A model generated the notes under the pieces. It searched no databases, had not been told where the DNA came from, and was given only the letters and a program-made list of their open reading frames with translations. The position numbers were made by a program, and so were the translations under genes. 64,000 nt of DNA, from positions 3,422,501-3,486,500 of the forward strand of contig NC_008700.1 of assembly GCF_000015245.1 (NCBI RefSeq), written 5' to 3'. This DNA comes from Shewanella amazonensis SB2B (GTDB lineage: Bacteria; Pseudomonadota; Gammaproteobacteria; Enterobacterales; Shewanellaceae). Below, piece by piece: positions 1-7,796 of the stretch (its first letter is position 1; each line of letters starts with the position of its first letter).

Positions 1-346
1 GCAGGCTGAACAGCCCACTGCCGCCGCCCTTGGGCAGTTTGGCCGAGGCCAGTGCTTTGATGTCCTGACGCAGGGCGTCACTGCCCCACAGCGGAAAAAA
101 CTGCCGCCATCGCCCCTGCGTCACACAGGAAATCAGCAGCAGCAAGGAGATGGGCACCAGCAAGAGCCCCAAATACACGTGCAGCACATCCCAGACAGAG
201 GCATTGTCCCTGAGCCTGCGGCCCAGCAATAAAAATGGCGCCGATACCAGCACAGGTAATAGGGGCAGCAGCACCATCAGATGCAACTTGGGTTGCAGTT
301 TCAGCCACACTCGTTGCAAGCCATTACCACTGGGATTGCCATTCAT
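1..346 (-). CDS. Cytochrome b561-like membrane protein, partial (3' end outside window)
   Basis: Only the first 115 codons are inside the window. The ATG at 346-344 overlaps the hemG stop by four bases (ATGA), so the two genes are probably translationally coupled. The visible protein has two hydrophobic segments (about residues 22-42 and 54-72) with histidines at their edges (H22 and a later DVLH) and a cytosolic Lys/Gly-rich tail (LPKGGGSG). This pattern resembles the cytochrome b561 / formate-dehydrogenase-gamma type b-haem proteins. Inferred role: b-haem membrane electron transfer, perhaps linked to the quinone-dependent HemG reaction. Substrate is not readable from the sequence, and the remaining helices and haem ligands lie outside. 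Confidence 0.7.
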   Translation of the reverse strand, partial: MNGNPSGNGLQRVWLKLQPKLHLMVLLPLLPVLVSAPFLLLGRRLRDNASVWDVLHVYLGLLLVPISLLLLISCVTQGRWRQFFPLWGSDALRQDIKALASAKLPKGGGSGLFSL

Positions 347-879
347 CGGGATAAAATTTCCATAGATGCTATCTCTCGGGAAAACCTATCAACTTTTTGC
401 CAGTCGGTGTACTCCACCTTGGTATTGGGGTCGGTTGGTCCCTTGGTCAACCACATGATAAATCTGATGATATTTCTATCCATGGCGCTATAGCCCTGAT
501 AATGCAGGTTACCGCCAAATACCTCCAGCAACTCAGGGCGCCAGGGAGATTTAGCTAAAAAGTCCTGCATATAGGGATTGGTGGCCGCCGTATTCTTGGC
601 TTGCTTTCGGGCCACCAGACTGACAGAGAAAAAGGCACCGGCACGGCTTCGCAGCGCGTCCAGATTTTGCTCGATAAACTGGTACACGGCGCTGTTGTGT
701 TTGCCATGGCGAATGCTGGCCCCCAACACTACCTTGTCGAATCCCTCCAGACTCGGCGCCTGATCCAGAGGCATCAGGGTCACCTCGTGGTCAAGGCCGC
801 GCATCACCTCGGCAATGCGATCGCAAATCTTGCGGGTCTGACCATGGACGGTGGAAAAAAGAATAAGAGTTTTGCTCAC
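343..879 (-). CDS. hemG: Menaquinone-dependent protoporphyrinogen IX dehydrogenase
   Basis: HemG oxidises protoporphyrinogen IX to protoporphyrin IX, the next-to-last step of haem synthesis, passing electrons through FMN to the membrane quinone pool. The 178-residue protein begins with the flavodoxin FMN-phosphate loop (LFSTVHGQTRKI, about residues 7-18), has the second loop GASIRHGKH near residue 53, and keeps the long insertion loop with conserved aromatic residues that separates HemG from plain flavodoxins. Length matches the E. coli family (about 180 aa). It precedes and overlaps a cytochrome b561-like gene. A well-supported call. Confidence 0.93.
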   Translation of the reverse strand: MSKTLILFSTVHGQTRKICDRIAEVMRGLDHEVTLMPLDQAPSLEGFDKVVLGASIRHGKHNSAVYQFIEQNLDALRSRAGAFFSVSLVARKQAKNTAATNPYMQDFLAKSPWRPELLEVFGGNLHYQGYSAMDRNIIRFIMWLTKGPTDPNTKVEYTDWQKVDRFSREIASMEILSR

Positions 880-1078
880 GGTTTACCTGCCATAATTGCT
901 CGGGCTTTAGGCGATAATAGGTCAAAGTGTATGATTTTTTATTGAATTGGATCACGAGCCATGGGTAGCGTACCGGCCGGGATGCTTAAATTCCAACTGC
1001 CTCACATTTGTGCCCCCGTGGGCTACATCCAAAGTTGCTTAATTTGGTCGGTAGCCAAATGGGGTGGCAGGGTTTAAC

Positions 1079-2317
1079 ATGCCAAAATCTTCTGTATTCA
1101 CTGGTGTTAACATGCTTTCAGGGAGTGAGGGACAACAGGCCCAACGGCTGCTGCTTTGGATGACATTTATTATGTCCATGGTGTTTGCCGTGTGGCAGGC
1201 GCTGCTGAACAACTTTGTTATCGAACGGGCGCATTTCAGCGGTGCTGAAATCGGCATGTTGCAAAGCCTCAGGGAAGTGCCCGGATTTCTGGCGTTTACC
1301 GCCATCTTTGTATTGCTGATTATCCGCGAGCAATCCTTTGCCCTCTTGTCTTTGTTGGTGATGAGTATTGGCGTTGCCATCACCGGCTTTTTACCCTCGG
1401 TCATGGGGCTTTACTTCACCACTGTGCTCATGTCGGTGGGCTTTCACTACTACGAGACCCTCAACCAATCCCTCACCCTGCAATGGGTCGACAAAGAACA
1501 CACCGCCGGTTTTATGGGCAAGGCCCTGTCGTGGAAGGCCGCTGCAGCCCTCGGCGGCTATGGCAGCATTTGGCTGCTGATGACAGTCTTCAAGCTCGAT
1601 TATGTGTGGATGTACGCCTTCGTCGGTGGCATGGGTTGCCTGATGACGCTGGGGCTGTGGCGCCACTTTCCCCGCTTCGATACGGGAGAGGTGCAGCATA
1701 AGAAGGTGATATTGCGCCGCCGCTACTGGCTCTACTATTTACTGACCTTTTTCTCCGGCGCCAGACGGCAAATTTTCGTGGTGTTTGCCGGCTTTATGAT
1801 GGTGGAGAAGTTCCATTACAGTGTCAGCGAAATCACCGCGCTGTTTTTGATTAACTACGTCATCAATCTCCTCTTTGCCCCCGCCATTGGCCGCCTGATT
1901 GGCCGCATCGGCGAGCGCAATGCGCTGTGCCTGGAATACGTTGGCCTGATTGGGGTATTTGTAAGCTACGCCCTGGTGGAAAACGCCCACTTTGCCGCGG
2001 CCCTGTATGTGATTGACCATCTGCTGTTTGCCATGGCCATTGCCATGAAAACCTATTTCCAGAAGATTGCCGACCGCCCTGATATCGCCGCCAGCATGTC
2101 GGTCAGCTTTACCATCAATCATATTGCCGCCGTGGTGATCCCTGTGCTTTTGGGCTACCTGTGGCTAGAGTCCAACGCGGCCGTGTTTTATATCGGCGCC
2201 GCCATGGCCGTTTGCTCGCTGATGCTGTCGCTGAACGTCCCAAGGCATCCCGCCCCCGGCAATGAAGTCTTGTTTCCAGCCAAGGCCCTGACACAACGAC
2301 CTGACGCAGCGCAGTGA
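1079..2317 (+). CDS. MFS-family transporter
   Basis: A 412-residue inner-membrane carrier with about twelve hydrophobic segments in two halves joined by a basic central loop (KKVILRRRYW near residue 210). It shows major-facilitator features such as the GRLIGRIGERNA loop between helices 8 and 9 and acidic/aromatic residues in helix 1-2. I place the start at ATG 1079, which has AGGG six bases upstream. A GTG at 1064 and an ATG at 1112 are alternatives. The substrate cannot be read. The next gene (TIGR03899 type) follows 22 bases later, suggesting a shared transcript. Confidence 0.82.
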   Translation: MPKSSVFTGVNMLSGSEGQQAQRLLLWMTFIMSMVFAVWQALLNNFVIERAHFSGAEIGMLQSLREVPGFLAFTAIFVLLIIREQSFALLSLLVMSIGVAITGFLPSVMGLYFTTVLMSVGFHYYETLNQSLTLQWVDKEHTAGFMGKALSWKAAAALGGYGSIWLLMTVFKLDYVWMYAFVGGMGCLMTLGLWRHFPRFDTGEVQHKKVILRRRYWLYYLLTFFSGARRQIFVVFAGFMMVEKFHYSVSEITALFLINYVINLLFAPAIGRLIGRIGERNALCLEYVGLIGVFVSYALVENAHFAAALYVIDHLLFAMAIAMKTYFQKIADRPDIAASMSVSFTINHIAAVVIPVLLGYLWLESNAAVFYIGAAMAVCSLMLSLNVPRHPAPGNEVLFPAKALTQRPDAAQ

Positions 2318-2339
2318 CCGAGTAAAAAGAGACCACGCC

Positions 2340-3185
2340 ATGAGTAACACCGACAGCGAGCCGGAATTCAGCCTGACCTCAGCCAATAGCCAGAGCGACA
2401 CCTCAGCCAGACGCAAGGCCTTATTACTCGGGCGTATACTGGGGCTTGCCAGCGAAGAGGGCTATCGTCCATCCAATGTGTCGGTGGCAGAACGGGCGGC
2501 GCACCGGGCCCGCAAAATGGCGGCTCAGCATCAGGCCAACGTAGAGTCTATTTACACCCTGGCGCTCAAGCACACGCCATCTGACATAGTCGGCGCCGAC
2601 CCTGACCCCGACTGGCTGTATCAGTTTTTTCAGATGGCCGAGCAAATCCATAACCGCCGTATGCAAGAGTTGTGGGCCCGCATATTGGCTAAAGAGCTGA
2701 CCGAGCCGGGCAACTTCAGCTTAAGAACCCTGGAAACCTTAAGACGCCTCACCTGGCGCGAGGCTCAGACACTGGAAAAGGCCCTCGCCGTGGCCGTGCG
2801 CGTGGGCAGCGACGACCGGCTGAAAATTCTTTCCGGTTTCCGGGTCACCGGCGGTATAGGCCAGCTGTTTCGTAAATCCTCTTCTGTTACCCTGCCCTTA
2901 TCCCAATTCGGCCTGCCCTACTCGGCTCTGGTCACCCTGATGGATTTGGGCATATTGCACAGCAGCGAATTTGAAACCGGCGAGCTGGACCCCAAACGCA
3001 GCTTCTCGCTGATACTGCCCAAAACCGAGCTTAAGCTCACCCCCAAACACGGCCATCTGCTGCTGTCTTACTACCGTTTTTCCACCGTGGGCGATGAGCT
3101 GGCCCATCTGGTACGCCCCCACACGGAGTCCAACTTCGGCCCTGCCCTCAAGGGCATGCTCGCCAAGGACTTTGATGTGACCTGA
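2340..3185 (+). CDS. TIGR03899-type conserved protein
   Basis: A 281-residue soluble protein without signal or membrane segments. The central block (FFQMAEQIHNRRMQELWARI, about residues 98-117, followed by LRRLTWREAQTLEKALAVAV) is typical of a family found in Shewanella and Vibrio that I recognise as TIGR03899; the WARILAKE core also resembles DUF2806 proteins. Function is unknown. The N-terminal 30 residues are Ser/Thr/Glu-rich and likely disordered. Position 22 bases behind an MFS gene suggests co-transcription, but nothing indicates a functional link. Confidence 0.75.
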   Translation: MSNTDSEPEFSLTSANSQSDTSARRKALLLGRILGLASEEGYRPSNVSVAERAAHRARKMAAQHQANVESIYTLALKHTPSDIVGADPDPDWLYQFFQMAEQIHNRRMQELWARILAKELTEPGNFSLRTLETLRRLTWREAQTLEKALAVAVRVGSDDRLKILSGFRVTGGIGQLFRKSSSVTLPLSQFGLPYSALVTLMDLGILHSSEFETGELDPKRSFSLILPKTELKLTPKHGHLLLSYYRFSTVGDELAHLVRPHTESNFGPALKGMLAKDFDVT

Positions 3186-3360
3186 GTTGGCAGCTCAATC
3201 ATCCCTCCCCCTGCGGCGGCTGTCCCATCCCAAGCGCCGCGGGTGGCCATCACCTGACATGCCAAGACATTTAACCCGCCCACAATTGCTGCTATAGTGC
3301 GCCGTCTTTTTACACAGCCCAGCTTGAGCCGCCCTATTAGCCGTCACCCATTAGCCGCCC

Positions 3361-3555
3361 ATGAACAGAAAGAAGAAAATCAATCAGACCCTGATTGCCA
3401 AAGACAAAAAGAAGAAAGCCAAGCTCCACGGCAGCAATAAGCCAAAGTATGTTTCCAAAGCAGACAGGGAGAGGTTGGCACAGCTGGCGGTTGCTGATGG
3501 ACCCGAGCTTGGTTCAAGCGATGCCGTGGTGAGTGAGCATCAACCTGCCAACTGA
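3361..3555 (+). CDS. DUF2986 small basic protein
   Basis: A 64-residue protein whose first half is very lysine-rich (MNRKKKINQTL, then KDKKKKAKLHGSNKPKYVSK), the hallmark of DUF2986, common in Shewanella and Vibrio. The second half is acidic and variable. The charge suggests nucleic-acid or ribosome contact, but that is inference. A likely -10 element (CTATAGTGC near 3291-3300) precedes it, so it probably has its own promoter. Confidence 0.75.
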   Translation: MNRKKKINQTLIAKDKKKKAKLHGSNKPKYVSKADRERLAQLAVADGPELGSSDAVVSEHQPAN

Positions 3556-3677
3556 GTTAGTACCCTCTTAATCCGGTGGTGATACGTTGAATGTCTCCAC
3601 CATTCCAGCTCCTATCCAGGTTTACCCAAAGTACATTCCAAAAAGTACTTCGTTAAGTAATCGTATTAACGGTAACT

Positions 3678-3896
3678 TTGAGTAAAGCGCTCATGGTAAG
3701 AGTAAATAAATTTACTGCCTCAATGCCCGGACTCACTTGGCTAAAAGCTGAGCGTTTCTGGATCCTGAAGGACCGAAATCACCACATCTGGCAATTGGCG
3801 CGATCAACAGAACTTAAAACGTTTTTAGAAGAACTGTCCCTATACGCCATTGAATTTGCAATCGCCCTACCGAACTGTAATAGTCGCATTATTTGA
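3678..3896 (+). CDS. Hypothetical small protein
   Basis: A possible 72-codon gene starting with TTG at 3678; ATG at 3693 or 3723 would give shorter products. No strong ribosome-binding site precedes any of them. The peptide has an aromatic core (TWLKAERFWILKDRNHHIW) but matches no family I recognise. It lies in a stretch between DUF2986 and the racemase where coding signals are weak, so it could be a relic or chance frame. Confidence 0.28.
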   Translation: MSKALMVRVNKFTASMPGLTWLKAERFWILKDRNHHIWQLARSTELKTFLEELSLYAIEFAIALPNCNSRII

Positions 3897-4107
3897 AAAT
3901 GAACAGATTTCAAACAACCACTAACTGAATACTAAGGTTTGCGACGAGACCGAGTGTAATAAAACACGCGTGAAGTAGCCTGCTTATTCGTAAACGTAAA
4001 GGCATTGGTTCAGCTAACTATACGACCGAGTGGTGTAATACCGACAGCTGGCAAAGTCCCAAGTTTGGTGGTTCTGTCATAAATTTCTGCAACGAGAGGA
4101 AAATCAA

Positions 4108-4800
4108 ATCAAAACCATCGGCTTGCTGGGCGGCATGAGCTGGGAATCCAGTCTCAACTACTACAAAGCAATCAACGAAGGTGTTAAAGCCAGACTCGGT
4201 GGTCTGCACTCTGCAAAAATTTTGATGTATTCAGTTAACTTTGCCGAGATAGAGCAACTCCAGCATCAAGGAGATTGGTCAACATGTGCCACGATTCTGA
4301 CTGACGCTGCCAAATCCATAGAGTCCGCAGGGGCAGACTTTCTGCTTATATGCACCAATACTATGCACAAGGTAGCACCAGAGATTGATGCCAATATAGG
4401 CATTCCCATTCTGCATATTGCCGATGCAACAGCGGAGCGGCTTAAATCGGACGGAATTGACAGAGTCGGGTTACTGGGCACCCGCTTCACCATGGAACAG
4501 GACTTCTACAAATCCCGGCTAATCGAGCGCTATGGCATCGAAGTACTGGTGCCAAATGCGGCTGAGCGAGAACTTGTGCACGATGTGATTTATAACGAAC
4601 TCTGTCTTGGCAAGATAAAACCAAAATCCCGCGAGGTGTATCTGGCCATCATTGACTCGCTTGCGAATGCTGGTGCCGAAGCCATCATCCTCGGCTGCAC
4701 CGAAATCGCCCTTTTGGTAGAGCAGAACCACACTCACATCAAACTATACGACACAACCCAAATACATGCAGAGCAAGCAGTAGCTAAGGCGCTTGAATAA
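4108..4800 (+). CDS. Aspartate/glutamate racemase family protein (apparent ATC start)
   Basis: Cofactor-independent two-cysteine amino-acid racemase family. The N-terminus reads (I)KTIGLLGGMSWESS, where relatives begin MKTIGLLGGMSWES. Both catalytic cysteines are present: the first in LLICTNTMHK (residue about 86) and the second in IILGCTEIALL (about 195). At 231 residues the length is normal. In this frame the codon at the expected start is ATC (4108-4110), not ATG; AGAGGA at 4095-4100 lies seven bases upstream, ideal spacing for initiation there. The first in-frame conventional start is TTG 4123, which would remove conserved strand 1. The GGDEF gene begins 14 bases after the stop, suggesting an operon. 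Confidence 0.85.
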   Translation: MKTIGLLGGMSWESSLNYYKAINEGVKARLGGLHSAKILMYSVNFAEIEQLQHQGDWSTCATILTDAAKSIESAGADFLLICTNTMHKVAPEIDANIGIPILHIADATAERLKSDGIDRVGLLGTRFTMEQDFYKSRLIERYGIEVLVPNAAERELVHDVIYNELCLGKIKPKSREVYLAIIDSLANAGAEAIILGCTEIALLVEQNHTHIKLYDTTQIHAEQAVAKALE

Positions 4801-4814
4801 AATAGGTGCGATAC

Positions 4815-6089
4815 ATGGTTAACTTAAATGGAGTGCTGAATATCAGCAATCTCTCTCGAGCTTTGTTAATTAGGATATTGTTTTTCAGCGGATTCTTTAC
4901 TCTACTGATTACGTCATTTCAGCTCTACTCTGACTATCAGCGTGGAGTATTAGATATCCAGCGTGAGGCAGAACTATCTATCAAACAAACAGAGGAGTCT
5001 CTGGCAGCTGCAGTTTTTGAGTTGTATGATGTTCGAGTTGAAAGCATATTGGATTCCATAAACAGCTTTAATGCTTTCGCTGAAGTAACGTTGATAGTTG
5101 ACAGCAAACTCCCCGGCTACAATTCAATAAATTATGTAGTTACAAAAAAATGGAGCGAAGATGCCATAAAAAAAGAGTACAGCAAAGAATTAACATACAA
5201 AGCACTAAATATTAAGATTGGGAAAATAAATTACAAGCTCAACTCATCTCCTTTGAAAGAAAAAATATTTAGTCAAGCATGGACAATTTTACTATCTCAG
5301 TTCATTAAGACTATTTTTGTTTCAGCATTCATCCTTCATATTTTTCAAAAGTTTGTCATAAAACATCTCGCTGAGATTTCTACATGGTTAAACAATTTCA
5401 AACCTGACACCTCATATAACCCTAAAAATATCGATTTAGAGTCAGATAGTAGCAACGAGATGACAAAACTCAAATCTGCTATTCTTGAAATGGGGCAACA
5501 AGTATATAGACATACCATCGAACTCGAAAGCATGGTTGCATTGAGAACGGCCGAACTGGAAAAACTCGCATATACTGATGGCCTGACAGGAATTGCGAAT
5601 AGGTCAGCATTTTTTAGCAGAGCCGAAGCAGAATTACGCAAATCTCATCGATTATCCTACGATGTGGGAATATTGATGTTAGATTTAGACCATTTTAAAT
5701 CTATTAATGATACCTTCGGCCACGAAGCCGGAGACAATGTATTAAAATTAGTTGCCGATACAATCAGTACTTGTCTACGTGAGATAGACATGTTTGGAAG
5801 AGTTGGTGGTGAGGAGTTTGCGATTTTAGTTCCTGGTACAGATAAATTTGGCATGCAAGCCTTAGCAGAACGCCTGAAAAGCGCAGTATCGAATACCGAT
5901 GTATCCTTTTTAGACGCCGAGAAAAAGATATCAGTAAGCATTGGCTACACCAAAATTTATCCTAATGAATCATTAAAATCTGCACTAAAGAGAGCTGACG
6001 AGAATCTATATTCGGCAAAAAGAAATGGCAGAAATTGCTATGTAACAGAGATAGATTTTTTACCCAAGGTAGTAAACCAAACAGATTGA
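4815..6089 (+). CDS. Membrane-bound diguanylate cyclase (GGDEF)
   Basis: Makes cyclic di-GMP from two GTP. About 424 residues: TM helix at about 14-37, a roughly 115-residue periplasmic sensor region of no recognised fold, TM helix at about 157-178, a linker, then a GGDEF domain (about 250-415). The active-site loop reads GGEEF, the metal/nucleotide segment LDLDHFKSINDTFGH is intact, and an RxxD inhibitory site (REID) sits five residues before GGEEF, so product inhibition is expected. ATG 4815 is preferred; GTG 4806 is an alternative. Codon use is clearly more AT-rich than in most neighbours, hinting at later acquisition. The racemase lies just upstream; a link between them is speculative. 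Confidence 0.9.
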   Translation: MVNLNGVLNISNLSRALLIRILFFSGFFTLLITSFQLYSDYQRGVLDIQREAELSIKQTEESLAAAVFELYDVRVESILDSINSFNAFAEVTLIVDSKLPGYNSINYVVTKKWSEDAIKKEYSKELTYKALNIKIGKINYKLNSSPLKEKIFSQAWTILLSQFIKTIFVSAFILHIFQKFVIKHLAEISTWLNNFKPDTSYNPKNIDLESDSSNEMTKLKSAILEMGQQVYRHTIELESMVALRTAELEKLAYTDGLTGIANRSAFFSRAEAELRKSHRLSYDVGILMLDLDHFKSINDTFGHEAGDNVLKLVADTISTCLREIDMFGRVGGEEFAILVPGTDKFGMQALAERLKSAVSNTDVSFLDAEKKISVSIGYTKIYPNESLKSALKRADENLYSAKRNGRNCYVTEIDFLPKVVNQTD

Positions 6090-6120
6090 TTAATTTAAGT
6101 TGGAGTGAGCAGAGGCCAAG

Positions 6121-6179
6121 TCCCCATCGAAGCCGCTTTGGATGTTGGGCTGAGGAAAACCAGCGAGCCGAGATAGGGC
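6121..6179. repeat. 59-bp dispersed repeat, copy A
   Basis: Matches 6847-6905 over all 59 positions with three mismatches, in the same orientation. It begins TCCCCATCGAAGCC and ends GAGATAGGGC. After it comes a short hairpin (GTCGC-gaa-GCGAC, 6183-6195) and A/T-rich copies of ACAATTA. It lies between the GGDEF gene and a small orphan gene. Confidence 0.85.
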
Positions 6180-6232
6180 GAGTGTCGCGAAGCGACTAAC
6201 AATTAACAATTCAGGACTTATTCTCTGGAACC

Positions 6233-6484
6233 GTGATTTTGGTATATGTACAAGATTCAGCCTATATAGTCGATGAAGATGGTACGCTAGTTAAACTTCC
6301 TGATGACAAAGTAGAAGCAGACTTAATTCAAAAGACAAGTTTTACCAGTATAAGTTCTGCAAAGATTTTTCTTAAATTTGTATCCAGTCTAAGAAGCATT
6401 GGCGCTGAAACTTGCAATACAAAACAGCAAACTATCACTGATAAAGATGGAATTGAGCGAGTTGAATATGTTATTGATTTTTGA
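6233..6484 (+). CDS. Hypothetical small protein (GTG start)
   Basis: An 83-residue acidic-to-neutral soluble protein that starts with GTG at 6233; no in-frame ATG is near. The beginning (ILVYVQDSAYIVDEDG) and end (DKDGIERVEYVIDF) are beta-like, with a central helix. No family recognised. The small membrane-protein gene at 6500 follows within 16 bases and has a good ribosome-binding site, so the two may form a unit. AT-rich composition like the GGDEF gene. Confidence 0.45.
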   Translation: MILVYVQDSAYIVDEDGTLVKLPDDKVEADLIQKTSFTSISSAKIFLKFVSSLRSIGAETCNTKQQTITDKDGIERVEYVIDF

Positions 6485-6499
6485 CATTGCGGAGTTAAT

Positions 6500-6702
6500 A
6501 TGATTAATTTAAATGCAACCATGCTGGCGCAAATACTTACATTTATACTAGTGGTGATAGCGCCCTTAATTTTTGCATATAAAAAAAGCCATTTAAAAGG
6601 AAGTTATTGTGGACTTTTTTGTTTTTGTTTTTCCCTATCATTACGCCATTAATTTATTTGTACATACAATCAAAAGCCTCTGATGAAACCTCCCCCTTAT
6701 AG
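6500..6702 (+). pseudogene. Small two-helix membrane protein, apparently frameshifted
   Basis: ATG 6500 has GGAG eight bases upstream. The frame gives a TM helix (ILTFILVVIAPLIFAYKKSH) and then ends at TAA 6650-6652 after 50 codons. In the -1 frame, starting near 6631, translation continues as FPIITPLIYLYIQSKASDE and ends at TAG 6700-6702, giving a natural second helix and tail. The shift point lies in a run of T-rich codons (6610-6632, six and five Ts). The intact protein would be about 66-67 residues with two helices. Either the gene is broken, the sequence has an indel in a homopolymer, or ribosomes shift; I cannot tell which. Confidence 0.5.
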
Positions 6703-6846
6703 GGGGGATTGGTAAGGAAAAGATAGGACAGGCACAACACTTTACTCGCAGTGAGTACCTGTTTTACCTCCGCGTGGCGGCCATAGGCCTCCGGGAAATG
6801 CTAGTGAAATAAAATTGTTCATCTCACTGTCGGACGACACGCTTAT

Positions 6847-6905
6847 TCCCCATCGAAGCCGCTTTGGCTGTTGGGCTGAGGGAAACGAGCGAGCCGAGAT
6901 AGGGC
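6847..6905. repeat. 59-bp dispersed repeat, copy B
   Basis: Second copy of the repeat at 6121-6179 (three mismatches in 59). Here it forms the left edge of a hairpin-rich non-coding stretch that runs to about 7140. Confidence 0.85.
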
Positions 6906-6909
6906 TATC

Positions 6910-7140
6910 GAGGCAGTGACCGTCGAGCTGGGAGCGAGTCGGTCACGGTGCTCGTTTTCAGCCCATAAAGCAAAAGTGCTCGGCTTCGTCTGGGGTCGCT
7001 GGGGGATTGGATAAGGGGGCAAGTCGATACTGCCCCCTTTCCTCGGGTGTGGGGTGAAACCCCACGACTTTAGTCGCTTTAAAAGCGTCAAACCTGCAAA
7101 GGTTTAAGATTAGATTTCCGGTGACAGCTAACACCGTAGC
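6910..7140. repeat. Chain of adjacent hairpins in non-coding DNA
   Basis: Gene-free stretch downstream of cysC (whose 3' end is at 7178). Consecutive inverted repeats: GTGACCG/CGGTCAC (6916-6922 with 6945-6951), AAGGGGGCA/TGCCCCCTT (7013-7021 with 7031-7039), GTGGGGT-gaa-ACCCCAC (7049-7065), CGACT-tt-AGTCG (7065-7076), CGCTTT-a-AAAGCG (7075-7087), AAACCT-gcaa-AGGTTT (7090-7105), and CGGTG/CACCG (about 7120-7138). Hairpins like CGACTTTAGTCG resemble those at the ends of IS200/IS605-type elements, so this may be a degenerate mobile end or a non-coding mobile repeat. No confident gene is in 6703-7177. Confidence 0.6.
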
Positions 7141-7177
7141 CAAGGCGGAACTCCATAGGCAAAAGCCGAAAGCTCAA

Positions 7178-7774
7178 TCAGGCAGGAATATATCCACCAC
7201 TAATCAAATAATCCACCAGCTTCGCCACCTGAGAATCCAGATCGCCCTCACTGGTATCAATCACCAACTCCGCACTCACAGGTGCCTCATAAGGCGAAGA
7301 AATCCCAGTAAAATCTTTAATCTCTCCAGCCCGGGCCTTCTGGTAAAGGCCCTTGGGATCGCGGGATTCACACACGGTAAGCGGCGTTGCCACATGCACC
7401 TCAATAAACTCCCCCTCTCCCACCAAAGCACGCACCAGGTCGCGCTCGGCTCGCTGGGGCGAAACGAAGGCCGAGAGCACCAAAAGCCCCGCATCCAGCA
7501 TCAATTTGGCCACTTCGCCTACGCGGCGTATGTTCTCCCGTCGGTCTTCGAGGCTGAAGCCCAAGTCTTTACACAGGCCGTGGCGCACGTTATCGCCATC
7601 CAAAAGATACGAGTGCAATCCGCGGCGAAACAATTCGGCTTCCAAAGCACCGGCGAGTGTGCTCTTGCCAGCGCCAGAGAGCCCGGTAAACCAGAGGATG
7701 GCACCGCGATGGCCCTTTTGCGCTGCGCGTTCGCTGTGGGTGATGGCGTGTTGGTGCCACACAATATGATTCAT
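7178..7774 (-). CDS. cysC: Adenylylsulfate (APS) kinase
   Basis: Phosphorylates APS to PAPS with ATP, the second step of sulfate activation, in the cytosol. The 198-residue protein has the Walker A loop GLSGAGKST (about residues 31-39), the APS-kinase motif LLDGDNVRHGLCKDLGFS, and the later FIEVHVATPLTVCESRDPKGLY segment with the family's KxLY-like C-terminal part. Length is standard. It is the last gene of a leftward block cobA-cysD-cysN-SLC13-cysC and starts 22 bases after the SLC13 stop. Confidence 0.96.
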   Translation of the reverse strand: MNHIVWHQHAITHSERAAQKGHRGAILWFTGLSGAGKSTLAGALEAELFRRGLHSYLLDGDNVRHGLCKDLGFSLEDRRENIRRVGEVAKLMLDAGLLVLSAFVSPQRAERDLVRALVGEGEFIEVHVATPLTVCESRDPKGLYQKARAGEIKDFTGISSPYEAPVSAELVIDTSEGDLDSQVAKLVDYLISGGYIPA

Positions 7775-7796
7775 TTTCTCTCCTTGCCTCTGACCG

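Noticed and set aside
6843..7143. Minus-strand frames of 60-80 codons through the hairpin DNA
   Set aside because: They arise from the repeat and hairpins; overlapping frames of equal length and no ribosome site.
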